From Eulemur rufifrons (lineage: Eukaryota; Chordata; Mammalia; Primates; Lemuridae): 64,000 bases of DNA. The stretch spans positions 84,517,114-84,581,113 of the forward strand of contig NC_090984.1 in assembly GCF_041146395.1 (NCBI RefSeq), given 5' to 3'. The notes under the pieces were generated by a model. The model saw only the letters and a program-made list of their open reading frames with translations. It had not been told where the DNA came from and did no database searches. Position numbers and translations under genes: made by a program. How positions within the stretch are numbered: the first letter of the stretch is position 1; each line of letters starts with the position of its first letter. Below, piece by piece: positions 12,681 to 25,274 of this stretch.

Positions 12681-15600
12681 GGGTGGAGCACAATGGCCAA
12701 ATAGAAACCTCCAGTGATTGTCCCTCCACATGAACCCCTAATTAAATAACTAACTTGGAAGCAACCACCTTCAGAAGAACCAAAAGTCAGGTGAGCAATC
12801 ATACTACCTGGTTTTAACACTGTATCAAAGAGGCACTGAAGAGGGCAGAAAAGATAATTTTGTATTGGCTATGCCACCCCTCCTTCATCCCTTGGTAGTA
12901 CCATGCCATCACACTGAGAGGAGAGAGAATCTGTGTGTACGGGAGAGAGAAAGTAAAGTGATTGTGGGGCTTTTCATTGAAACTCAGGGTCGCCTGGAAC
13001 AGGGCAACACAGCACAGGGCAGAATTCTGCCTGTGCCCACAGAGGGAGCATTTAGACCACCTTGGCCAGAGGGAAATCCTCCACCCGGAAATCTGAGTTC
13101 TGGCCAGCCCCATCACCAACTAACAAAAAGCAGCCTCAGGCTTGGACTAAATTTGTATGGCAGTCAGACCACAAAGGCTGCAGTTCTTGGGCAATTTCTG
13201 CAGCTGTGCTGGCTTGGAGCCAGTGGACTTGGGGTGCACATGACCCAGTAAGGCACCAACTGTGGTGGCCAGGCCTGTGTCACCACTCCCCGGAATTCAG
13301 GCAGTAGGGAGAGTCTCCTGCCACTTGGGGAGAGAAAAGGAAAGAGTTCAGAGGACTTTGTTTTGCAACTTGGGTACCAGCTCAGCCATAGTAAAATAAA
13401 GTACCAACTAGGCTCTTGAAGCCCCTGAGACCAGGCCTTAGCTCCTGGCTGGCATTTCTGGACCAACCTTGGGCCAGATATAAATAAGCTACCATGAAGG
13501 GAAGAACCCAGTCCTGGTAGGATTCAACACCTGCTGACTAAAGAGCCCTAGGCCTTTGAATAAACATCAGAGGTAGCCAGGCAACAGTCACCACTGGCTT
13601 TGGGTGAGACCAGGTATGACCTGGCACTTGTGACCATGAGGGAGTGCCCACATCATTCATCCCCCAACTCTAGCATCCCAGCACAGAGACTGAGGGAAGA
13701 GAGTGAGAGATTTCCTGGTAATCCAGGGAATTTTCCCATGTCTTACCCAAGTCCACCAATGCAATACCACCAGAAGTCTGCAAAAGTCACAGCATTATTG
13801 AGCTTGGGGCATGCCCAGGGCTGGTATGGCTACAGTGACCAAAGACTTAGATCACAACACCCAATTCCCTTTGAATATCTGGAAAGCCTTCTTAAGAAGG
13901 ATGGGTTCAAACAAGCCCAGACTGCGAAGATTATAATAAACATCTAACTCTTCAATGCCTAGATATTGACAAACATCCACAAGCATCAAGAACTATCAGG
14001 AAAACATGACCTCACCAAATGAACTAAATAAAGTACCAGTGACCAATGCTGGAGTGATGGAGATATAAGACCTTTCAGGGAGAGATTTCTAAAAGCTGCC
14101 CTGAAGAAGCTCAATGAACTTCAAGACATACAGAAAAGGAATTCAGAAGCCTATCAGAGAAATTTAACAAAGAGATTGAAATAATAATAAAAAAAATCAA
14201 GCAGAAATTCTGGAGCTTAAGAATTCAATTGACAAACTGAGAAATGCATCAGTCTCTCAGAAGAGACTGATGGGGAATTGACCAAACAGAAGAAAGAATT
14301 AGTGACTTTTAAGACAGGCCATTTGAAAGTACACACTCAGAAGAGAAAAAAGAGTAAAAAAGAATGAAGCACACCTAAAAGACCTAGAAAGTAGCCTTAA
14401 AAGGGAAAATCTAAGCGTTATTGGCCTTAAAGAGGTGGTGCAGACAGAAAGAGAAAGATAGATAGATTGGGGTAGAAAGTTTATTCAAAGAAATAATAAA
14501 AGAGAACATTCCAAACCTAGAGAAAGATATCAAGATTCAGTAAAGAGACTGTCATAGAACACCAAGCAGATTTAACCCAAACAAAATCACCTCAAGGCAT
14601 TTAATAATCAAGTTCCCAAAGGTTATAGATAAAGAAAAGGTCCTAAGGGAGGCTAGAAAACGAAAAAAAAAAAAAAAATGACATATAAAGGAGCTCTGAT
14701 ATATCTGGCAACAGACTGCTCAGTAGAAATCTTACAGGCCAGGAGAGAGTGGTATGACATATTCAAAATACCAAAGGGAAAAAGCCCTAGAATATTATAT
14801 CCTGCAAAAATATCCTTCAAACGTGAAGGAGAAATAAAGACTTTCCCAGATAAACAAAAGCTGAGGGATTTCATCAACACCAAAACTGTCCCACAAGAAA
14901 TGCTAAAAGGAGTTCTTCAATCTGAAAGAAAAGGATGTTAATGAACAATAAGAAATCATCTGAAGGTATACAACACACTGGCAACAGTACACAAATACAG
15001 AGTAATCTATTGCTGTAATTGTGGTGTAGGAAGACTAAAAGGCAAACCTATCAAAAATAACTACAACTTTTTGAGAGATATACAGTGTAAAAAGATATGG
15101 ATGGAAACAACAAAAAGTTAAAAACCACAGGGAATGGAGTTAAAGGGTAGAATTTCTGTCAGATTTTTCTTTGCTTGTTTATTTGTTTGTTTATTTGTTT
15201 TAGGCAGAGTTGTCATATGTTTAAAATAATTGGTTATAAATTTTTTTTGCAAGCCTCATGCATGGTAACTCCAAATCAAAAAACCTACAACAGATACATA
15301 AAAAGTAAAAAACAAAAAATTAAAATACACTACCAGGGAAAATCAATTTTAACAAAGGAAGACAGGAATTAAGTAAAAAAGAAAGGGAGGACCACAAAAC
15401 AACCAGAAATCAGATAACAATATGGCAGTAGTAAGTCCTTACCTATCAAGAATTAACACTGAATGTAAATGAACTAAACTCTCCAATCAAAAGACATGAG
15501 AGGCTGAATGGATTAAAAAAAACAAGAGACAACTATATATTGTCTGCAAGAAATACACTTCACCTATAAAGACACACATAGACTGAAATTAAAGGGATGA

Positions 15601-15915
15601 AAAAAGATATTCCACACAAATGGAAACCAAAACAGAGCAGAAGAAGCTATACTTCTACCAGATAGAATAGATTTCAAGACAAAAACTGTAAAAAGAGACA
15701 AAAAAGGTCATTCTACAATGATAAAGGAGTCAATTCAACAAGAGAATATAACAGTTCTAAATATATATGCACTCAACACTGGAGCACCCAAATATATAAA
15801 GCAAATATTATCAGAGCTATAAAGAGAGATAGACCCTAATATTGTAATCACTGGAGACCTCAACACTCCATTTTTAGTGTTGGACAGATCCTGACAGAAA
15901 ATCAACAAAGAAACA

Positions 15916-16407
15916 TTGGACTTAATGCACACTATAGACCAAATGGACCTAATAGATATTTACAGAACATTTCATTCAACAACTGCAGAATACACATTCT
16001 TCTCCTCAGCTCATGGATCACTCTCAAGGGTAGATCATATGTTGGCCCACAAAACAAGTCTTAAAAAATTCAAAAGAATTGAAATCATACCAAATATTTT
16101 CTGTGACCACAATGGAGTAAAACTAGAAATTGATAACAAAAGGAACATTGGAAATTATACAAACACATGGAAATTATATAATACACTCAATGACCAGTGG
16201 GTCAATGAAAAAATTAAGAAGGAAATTTTAAAATTTCTCAAAACAAATGAAAATGAATACACAACATATCAAAACCTATGGGATACAGCAAAAACAGTAA
16301 GAAGAAAGTTTATAGTATTAAGTGCCTACATAAAAAAAGTAGAAAAGCTTCAACCTAATGATGTATCTCAAAGAACTAGAAAAACAAGAACAAAACAGAC
16401 CCATTAG
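15916..16407 (+). pseudogene. L1 ORF2 endonuclease-domain fragment
   Basis: This 163-codon open stretch belongs to the C-terminal half of the APE-like endonuclease of L1 ORF2. It shows the SRVDHMLAH motif with the conserved Asp-His pair, followed by the linker toward the reverse transcriptase. It is a surviving window in a broken ORF2, with stops before and after it in the same element, and it is the longest intact piece of this L1. I see no sign that it is a separate gene. Confidence 0.8.
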
Positions 16408-17121
16408 TAGAAATTAGTAGAAGAAATAATAAAGATCAGAGAAGAAATAAATGAAATTGAAACAAAAAAAATACAAAAGATGAAAAAAAAGTTGGTTTTT
16501 TTGAAAGACAAACAAAATTGACGTACTTTTTGCCAGACTACCTAAGAAAAAAAGAGAGAGGACCCAAATAAATAAAATCAGATATGAAAAAGGAGACATT
16601 AAAACTGATATGGCAGAAATCCAAAGGATCATTAGAGACTACTATGAGCAACTATATGCCAATAAACTGGAAAACCTAGAAGAAACTGATAAGTTTGTAG
16701 ATACATACAATCTACCAAGATTGAACCAGGAAGAAATCCAAAACCTGAATAAAACAATAACAAGTAACAAGATAGAAGCAGTAATAAAAAGTCTCCTGTG
16801 AAAGATAAGCCTGGGACCCAATGACTTCACTGCTGAATTCTACCAAATATTCAAAGAAGAACTAATACCAATCCTACTTAAACTAATCCAAAAAAATCAA
16901 GGAGGAAGGAAGACTCATTCTATGAGGCTTCTATCACCCTGATACCCAAACCAGACAAAGAGACAACAAAAAAAGAAAACTACAGGCCAATATCTCTGAT
17001 GAACATAAATGAAAAAAATCCTCAACAAAATACTAGCAAACTTAATTCAACAATACATTGAAAGGATTATTCATCATGGTCAAGTGAGATTCATCTCAGG
17101 GATGCAAGGACAGTTCAACAT

Positions 17122-17325
17122 ATGCAAATCAATGTGATATATCATATGAACAGAACTAAGAACAAAAACCGTAAGATCATTTCAATTGATGCTGAAAAAG
17201 CATTTGATAAAATTCAACATCCCTTCATAATGAAAACTCTCAAAAAACTGGGTATAGAAGGAACTTACCTCAACATAGTAAAATATGATAGATCCACAGC
17301 TAGTATCATACTGAATAGGAAATAA
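17122..17325 (+). pseudogene. L1 ORF2 reverse-transcriptase fragment
   Basis: The 67-codon piece contains the conserved RT sequence around [15 protein letters not shown], where the first catalytic Asp lies, and continues to the start of the next RT block. It is part of the broken ORF2 of the surrounding L1. Confidence 0.8.
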
Positions 17326-17604
17326 CTGAAAGCCTTTCTTCTAAGATCTGGAATAATATAAGGATGCCCACGTTCACCACTATTATTCAACATAGTACTG
17401 GAAGTTCTAGCTAGAGCAATCAAACAAGAAAAAGAAATAAAAGGCATCCAAAGTAGAAAGGAAGAAGTCAAACTATCCTTGTTTGCAGACAATATGATCT
17501 TATATCTAGGGAAACCCAAAGATTCTACCCAGAAACTATTAGAACTGATAAAAAAAATTCAGTAAATTTGCAGGATACAAAATCAACATACAAAAATTGG
17601 TAGC

Positions 17605-17986
<382 letters not shown>

Positions 17987-19179
17987 TTATAATAGCTACA
18001 AGTAAAATAAAATATCTAGGAATAAACTTAACCAAAGAAGTGAAAGATCTCTATAATGAACACTATAAAACATTAAAAGAAATTGAAGAAAACACAAAAA
18101 AATGGAAAGATATTTTGCATTTATAGAGTGGAAGAATAAATATTGTTAAAATGTCCATACTATCCAAAGCAATCTACAGATTAAATATAATCCCCATCAA
18201 AACACCAATAACATTCTTCACAGAAATAGAAAAAATAATCCTAAAATTTATAGGACGACAAAAGATCCAGAATAGCCAAAGCCATCCAGAGCAAAAAGAA
18301 CAAAACTGAAGGAATCACATAACCTGACTTCAAATTATACTACAGTAGTACCCAAAACAGAATGGTACTGGCATAAAAACAGACACATAGATCAATGGAA
18401 CAGAATAGAGAATTCAGAAATAAATCCACACATCTACAGTGAACTTATCTTCAACAAAGGTGCCAAGAACATACAGTGGAGAAAGGACAGTTTCCTCAAT
18501 AAATGGTGCTAGGAAAACTGGATATCCATATGCAGAAGAATGAAACTAGACCTTTATCTCTCTCCATATACAAAAATCAAACCAAAATGGCTTAAAGACT
18601 TAAATCTAAGATCTGAAATTACTAAACTACTAAAAGAAAACATTGGGGAAACACTTCACGACATTGGTCTGGGCAAAGACCTCTTGAGTAATACCCTAAA
18701 GCACAGGCAACCAAAGCAAAATTGGACAAATGGGATCACATCAAACTAAAAAGTGAAATAAGCCAAGCACAGAAAGACAAATCTTGCATGTTCTCACTCC
18801 TATGTGGGAGCTAAATATTAAAAACAATTGATCTCATGGAGACAGAGAGTAGAATGATGGTTACCGGAGGCCGGGAAAGGTTGTGGGGAGAGAGAGATAA
18901 AGTGGGGATGGTTAATAGATGCAAAAATATAGCTGTGTAGTTAGAATGAACAAGATTTGATAGCACAAAAAAGTGACCATAGTCAACAATAACTAAGGGT
19001 ATACTTTAAAGTAACTAAAAGAGTGGAATTGGAATGTTCCTAACACAAAGAAATGATAAATGCCTGAGGTGATGGATACCCCAATTACCCTGATTTAAAA
19101 CATCACATGTTCCTTATAAAAATATACAACTATTATGTACCTATAATAACTAACAATTTTTAAAAAGGGGAAAAAAAGA

Positions 19180-19615
19180 TGATACACCAATGTGGGCAGG
19201 CATCAGCCAACCTGTTGAGGGCCTGCCTGCCTGGAACAAAAAGGCAGAGGAAGGGGGAATTCAACTCTTCCTGAGCTGGGACATCTACTTACTCCTGCCC
19301 TCAGACATTGAGGCTCCCCAGCTCCCCTGATTCTCGGGCCTTCAGACTGTAAGTCTTATACCAGCAGCCTCCCCGGGTTCACAGGCCTTCACCCTCAGAC
19401 TGAGAGTTACAGAACTGGCCCCCCTGATTCTCAGGCCTTCAGATGCAGACTAAATTGCACCACTGGTTTTTCTGTTCTCCAACTTGTAGATGGCATATTG
19501 TGGGGCTTCTCGGCTTCCATAATTGCATGAGCCAATTCCCATAATAAATCTCTTTTTATGTATCTATATAAATATATCCTATTGGTTCTGTTTCTCTTGA
19601 GGACACCGACTAATA
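19180..19615 (+). repeat. Right part of the old repeat split by the L1
   Basis: This continues the repeat begun at 12530 and ends with CCTATTGGTTCTGTTTCTCTTGAGGACACCGACTAATAC, a very common terminus of an old mammalian repeat. I cannot name the subfamily with confidence. Confidence 0.55.
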
Positions 19616-21409
19616 CATCCACCATCTCTTTTCCCATTGCTGTCGAAATGAAGAGAACTCTGAGGACTTAGAAGAGAGTGGAGCCACAAGATAGAAAGAG
19701 CCATTTTCCCAAAGAAAACACAGAAAGCCACCAGACCAGGAATGCCCATTTAGACTCCAATAGGTCTGGGAGATAGGTTTTTATTAAGCTCAGGACTTCT
19801 TTATTACACCATGAGGATTATGGTAACTAATAGGGTGCTCAATAAATGTTTGTTGACTGACTGAATGAACAAATGAATGCCCAAATGGTAAAATGCCATT
19901 AGAGCAGAGCTACTACAAGTGCCAGAAGATGAATTATTATTTGCCAACTGATGAGAACTTAAAAAGCCTGTGTCAGAATGGAAAACAAAAAACTCATGCA
20001 AAAAAAAAAAAGTATTAAATTAAGCAATGTGCTTATTGTTGCTACTGGGAACAAATAGTTTATGCATCAGCATGGGTCCATGGACCACACTTAGAAAGCA
20101 TTGCATTAGAAGACATTTTCTGAGTACTGCAAGAATCTAAAATTATGTTTAAAACTACATATACATTATTTATAAAACCCATTCAACCTAACCTCCCAGG
20201 TTCACTTCTAAATTGCTTACTATAAGACAAAGTATGATTATTAATTAAATCATGTGCATTTATGCACCCATCCATCATCTATCTATTGATCAATACAAAT
20301 TTTAAATGCTCTGAAGAGGAGCATGGATCAAAGGATTAAATATAAGCCAGACAGTAATCAACCGTCTTATCTGAGTAATACACACATATGTATAACATGC
20401 AAAATATGTCAGTGCTTCAGAAGGTATACTTTTTAAATACATCTTTCACATTTGTTATTTAATCCTCATTATAATTCCATGGCATAGTTAAAATTAATAT
20501 TATTTTCATGTTACAAAACAAAAAACTGAGGCTACCTAGGCAAAGTGATATTAGGACATGATAAAGGTAACTATTGACAAATTCAAATATAAATCCCTAC
20601 TATTAAAGGAAAAATTGGGGAGCCTACTTAATCCAGTTAATTAACCTCTACCTGTCAAATTCTTTGACTAATTTCTTCACTTTGTTAAGGCTAACACAAT
20701 CGTGGTATTGTGGCAAATAAGAGAAAAAAAGGGTCTGATTTATATTGCTGTTCTGTATAAAATGTGATGGTTCACATTTACCCAGAATTTCTGCTTGCAA
20801 AAAATAGCTTGAGTAAACACAAGTTAGTTTTTAAGGGTCTGTTATTCCCATGTATTAAGCCCTCTTGTGATGCAAACAGACTGATCAGGACTAGGAATTT
20901 GTTGCATCATTTCAATCCTTTGATATAATTTTTTTCTTTTAAATTGTCTTTTGCCTTTCAACCTATAAACTCATGATCTGCCCAAGTCTTGTGGTCAAGT
21001 CTCCAGAGTGAGCATGCTTAAAGGTCAACTTGCTCAGACAGCTCCCAGGCCACCTGCACCACATATTTGCCAGCTTTGAGCCTCAAATTTTCAGTAAGTT
21101 ATGAAATCCTTGGTTAAATTTTTTAAAATGCATGTTTTATGATGACAGGCCCATACCTCTGCCCCCTTTCATCCCAGAAATTCCCAAGACCTGGGAGGAG
21201 CCATTCATTCAGATAAGCCTCTGTACACAATAGATGGCCCTTGGAAACTGACCTGAACTCAGATGTGTCAAGGTCTCCTCACCACTAATCCAAATCCATA
21301 GGCCCAGTGGGTGCCCCCAATTAGATGTACCAGAGATTTCTGCAGGGCCAGCTCTCCACACTGTACTCTTTCAGTATAAGGATTAGGAGGGGAAAGAGGT
21401 AGCATTTAC
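19616..21409. other. No gene seen; possible MIR-type fragment at 20400-20560
   Basis: At about 20440-20560 the text ATTTAATCCTCATTATAATTCC and AAAACTGAGGCTACC resembles a MIR-type SINE in forward orientation, strongly diverged. The rest has only short ORFs and no recognisable gene or repeat. Confidence 0.35.
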
Positions 21410-22140
21410 CTTTATTCTTTCATTTACTCATTCATCATTCAACATGTACAAGGAGAGCTACCCAAATAACTGCAGTTCAATACAATGCATGTTATGGGCC
21501 TTAAGAGCAGCCCCAATCAGATGTTCAAGGACAGGAAGGCAAAGAAAGCTTCTGACTAAAGTAACCTGAAAAGGCTTTATGAAAGAAAGAGGGGATTTCT
21601 TAGTTGGGTTTTGGAGTACATCCCTTTATCAAGGAGAGATGAGAGGTTGTGACATTCCAGATGGAGAGAATGTTATAAACCAAAGGTGAGAACGGGAAAG
21701 ATGAGGTTAAGAAATTAAGGGGTGGAGGGGTGTCATTTGGCTGGAACTTGGGAAGTAGCATAAGACAGGAAGCATAATTTGGAACCAAACTGTAAAAGAC
21801 CTTGAACAAGATAAATTGCCATAATCTTATTCAGTAGTCAATGGGAGAGCCACTGGGAAAGTTTAAACAGAGAAGTGATGTGAACCAAGCATTAATCCAA
21901 GAAGATTGTCTGGGGGTGGTATATAGAATGGCCTTTAATTTTTAAAGGCTGAAGGACTAGAGATGAGTAAGAAGTCTTTTACAATAGACCAACTTGAAGC
22001 AATAAGCTCTTAAAGTGAGGTAGTGGCCAAGAAAATGGAAGAGAAGAGAAGAAATAACAAATAGAATTTGGTAGGGAAAGGGGAAAAAATGAAAAGATAA
22101 CTCCTAGGTCTTGAGTCAGTGCCTGGAAAAATTTATGTTG
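21410..22140 (+). mobile_element. L2 LINE 3' portion
   Basis: The order of phrases is that of mammalian L2: TTTACTCATTCATCATTCAACA, GACATTCCAGATGGAGAG, AAAGACCTTGAACAAG, AATGGGAGAGCCACTGGGAAAG, AACTCCTAGGTCTTGAG. No reading frame is preserved. Confidence 0.6.
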
Positions 22141-22218
22141 TGAATGAAAATGTTTGGACTCAAATTTATATAAAGATCTAGAGATTTTAAAATTTTATTT
22201 CAAGACTGTCTGATGTTA

Positions 22219-22249
<31 letters not shown>
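22219..22249. repeat. Adjacent poly-T and poly-A tracts
   Basis: A run of about 19 T is followed directly by about 9 A. It may mark the boundary of a retrotransposed segment, but no family is recognisable on either side. Confidence 0.7.
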
Positions 22250-22322
22250 GACCATCATTTCCCAGGATTACCCTGGACAGCTGGTTGCTCTTATCACATT
22301 CCTTCATAAGGCTTCTTTTTCC

Positions 22323-22697
22323 ATGGTGTTAGCCTGTTTTGGAATACGGACTAGAGTGTTGGAAAGGAGGGTGAAGAGCTCGTATTATGATCATTCCAAT
22401 GCCAGCCTTGCTACCTTTCCTATTTGGACAGCCCCTAAAGATGTATATGGGCCATGTCAATCCGCTCTCTGGTCTAGACAATCAGGCATATCCTCCCATG
22501 ATGAGTGTGAGAAAGACACTCCTTTGAGAGCATCAGAGACCCATGGGTCTGTTTTGATAGCATCCGCTATGACAGCACTGGGGGGACTCTTCAGGCCATT
22601 CGTAAGCACAGTAACCCAGGTGCCTCTGGAGACAGCAGGTCCTTCAGCTCAAGCAGCAGACAGGAAATATTCCATTTCCTCAATGTCAGGGCATTGA
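22323..22697 (+). other. Unidentified 124-codon ORF, perhaps a retrocopy fragment
   Basis: This is the longest non-repeat, non-retroviral ORF of the left half. Composition is balanced and includes a stretch WTAPKDVYGPCQSALW. I recognise no domain, signal peptide or membrane segment. The ATG context (TCCATGG) is only partly favourable. The T/A tract 75 bases upstream and the local lack of known repeats leave open a processed pseudogene, but a chance ORF is at least as likely. Confidence 0.2.
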
Positions 22698-23665
22698 TGG
22701 TCACATTCTACATGAAGGAACAGGACTATGGGAAAGTCAGTAGGACAGGACTCTTTACCTGTGGTGGGCAGGGGCCAAGAGAAACAAAACTGGTATCATT
22801 TTCAGGGTTGGGAAATCTAAACTGACCACACAAATAATTAACTTGAAAGGCCACCTCATGCTCCCCCAATGGACCCAGCTGTTGCACTTCACTTTAGGTA
22901 AACGTTATTTTTAGAGACATAAGAATTCAGCATCTAAAATTTATCACCCATCCGAGTGGGAGACACAGAACACAGAACAGATTTATATGTTTAGGGGGTA
23001 GGAATGGGGTTTAAGCTCAATAAAATCTTAACTGTGCTTTACTTTTTAATTTAACTTTCAAACATTTCTTTCCTGTTTTGTGACTAAGAATCTCGTACAT
23101 GTCACCCTTTCAGTGAAGTATCACAGGAAAGACATTTTTGTGGTGTTTAATGGAAATAATTTTTCTTGTGGTATTGCTCTGATACCCTGGGAAACTGGCT
23201 CTCAGAGATAAATTAGGCTAAGAGCCGTCTAGTGCTAATTTATTAAGCAGTCAATGGTTTAAAACAACTTTCCCTGTTTCAGCTCACTGGAGATCTGTTA
23301 CTGGCTCTTGAGAAGATTGCAAGGAGCCAAAGACTGATAAATTTCATAGATTATCTTGAAACAGAAAAAGTGAACTGTTGGTATAGGGCAGTTTCATAGC
23401 TGGGCAGGGGAAGTATACACTGTGGGTAAGTCTATGCATATGTACTTTAAATGCCTCCAAAATTTGTACTGAACCTCCTCTAATGGTGGTTAAATACTCT
23501 AAAGAAACTTTAAAATTCTCTCCCACGGACAAGTTTCTGTAAGAAATACCTCCTAGACTTTCTTCTCCTGTTAGAGTACACCACAGACAGGAAAAGAAAA
23601 GTTCCGTCTGTAAAGGAAAACACTTACGATCTCCCTCATAGTTCTTGAGTTCACTTTCTACAGGT

Positions 23666-23845
23666 GCCCTGGGACAGTGGTTCTTGGCTTTGGTTGCACA
23701 TTGGAATCACCAGGGAGCTGATGTCTGGGTCCTACCCCTAGAGGTTCTGATGATTTTGGTCTGGGTTGTGGCCTGAATTTTGGAAGTTTTAAATCCAGGT
23801 TATTCTAATGTGCAGTCAAGTTCAAGAACCATAGCCCTAGAAGAT
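23666..23845 (+). mobile_element. MER5A-like hAT DNA transposon
   Basis: The text CAGTGGTTCTTGGC, TTGGAATCACCAGGGAGCTGATG, AGGTTCTGATGATTTTGGTCTGGG and the closing inverted terminus AAGAACCATAG match the order of a MER5A element. Confidence 0.7.
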
Positions 23846-24239
23846 ACTGTCAGAGATGCCGATCTGTCCACACCTTGTGATTGTCAGGTGACTCAGCTGA
23901 CAGAATGTGTCTCTTTTGTTGCCTGAGAATGCAGATCTTGGTCACTGACCAGCAACACAGAGGCATTAGGAATAAAATAAAATACCCTGGGTAGTTGCTC
24001 AACTCCAAATGCTATACTAGGTGAAGGAAGCTGGATGATTATGCCCGCGGAGGAAAATACAGTGAGGAGAAAGCATTGCAAAGAGTGAAAATGACTTGCT
24101 CATTGGTTGGAAGTGCAATTTTTTAAAAAGCCAATGTGGCACTGACCCTCTCTTCAAAGATGGAGGAGTTCCTGAGCAGAAAGCATTCCTGGCTTTTATG
24201 AACAGAACTAATAATTTCCACTCTGAAGAGACCCCTACA

Positions 24240-24395
24240 TTTTAAGATACATAAGAATCACCTGCAGAGCCCGCTGAATGTGCTTCCCAGTCCCCACCCT
24301 GGGAGGTCCTGACTCAGTAGGGCTAGAGCGGAGCACAGGAATCTGATGTTCCAAAAACTCCCCAGGTGACCCCACCTTTGAGAGACACTGAGTCA
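24240..24395 (+). mobile_element. MER5-like hAT fragment
   Basis: AAGAATCACCTGCAGAGC, GGTCCTGACTCAGTAGGGCTAGAG and CTCCCCAGGTGACCCCACCTTTGAGAG follow MER5 order. The left terminus is degraded. Confidence 0.6.
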
Positions 24396-25050
24396 TCCCA
24401 TCTCCAGGCAATCTCCTGCATGGATCTTTTGCATAAACTGAATTACTCTTCTTCTTTGGTTAAAAGTCAAGGAAAAAGAAGGAATGCCCCCTCTAGTAAA
24501 ACAGACTGCAAAGTATTTTTTGAAAGGCATTTGACTAAAATTTTTATTGAAAAATCCTCAGTCCTTTTTGGATATTCAACTGCTTCCTCAGTTTATCTAC
24601 AGAGAAAAGAATGAAGATGAACTACTGTAAACAGATACAACCATACCCACAAACTATGGCCAATATAGTTCTTGGGAATAATAGTTATTGGGGGGTGTCT
24701 TTCAAAATTAAAAATCCTCTCATGTTTTGAAGGATTACAAACACCGATAAGGAAAAAGCAACAATCATGGCAGTGAGAGCAAAAACTTTATTCAAGGAAT
24801 TTGGGAAAGGGAATGAATATATTCCTCCATGTCTAGGAGTTACTCCCTTTTCATGATTAATATGCAAAAGCTATCCATATTTATGTTTATTTTTAAAACT
24901 GACATATTTTCATTATGGCAGTTTTACCTACCAAGAGTCAAAGATAATGGAAAGAGACAAAATGTTATTTCCAGTTGGGATTTAAATGTAATAATTAGAA
25001 CTTACCCAATCTCTCCTTCCAATTCAACATGTGTGCACACATGCGCAAGC

Positions 25051-25060
25051 ATGTGTGTGA

Positions 25061-25100
<40 letters not shown>
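25051..25100. repeat. Compound (GT)n(GA)n microsatellite
   Basis: About 14 GT units (25051-25079) are followed by about 10 GA units. Confidence 0.93.
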
Positions 25101-25101
<1 letters not shown>

Positions 25102-25222
25102 CAGAGTAGAGCATTATTTGCAAGATGCAGCTACAGGTATTTTGCGCCAAATTTTGAAATCCATAGTTTGCGAACCTAAAATTCACTCAGAATTCACAAT
25201 TCAACCTGTAAATAGGGAAACT

Positions 25223-25274
25223 CGTGTGTGTGCCTGTGTGTGTGTGTGTGTGTGTGTCTGTGTGTGTGTGTGTT
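25223..25274. repeat. Interrupted (TG)n microsatellite
   Basis: TG units are interrupted by TGCC and TGTC. It lies about 125 bases from a separate GT/GA tract. Confidence 0.92.

Noticed and set aside
12865..13466. Overlapping ORFs of 100-128 codons on both strands that look gene-like
   Set aside because: They lie in the GC-richer 5' UTR of the L1 beginning near 12680 and have no domain.
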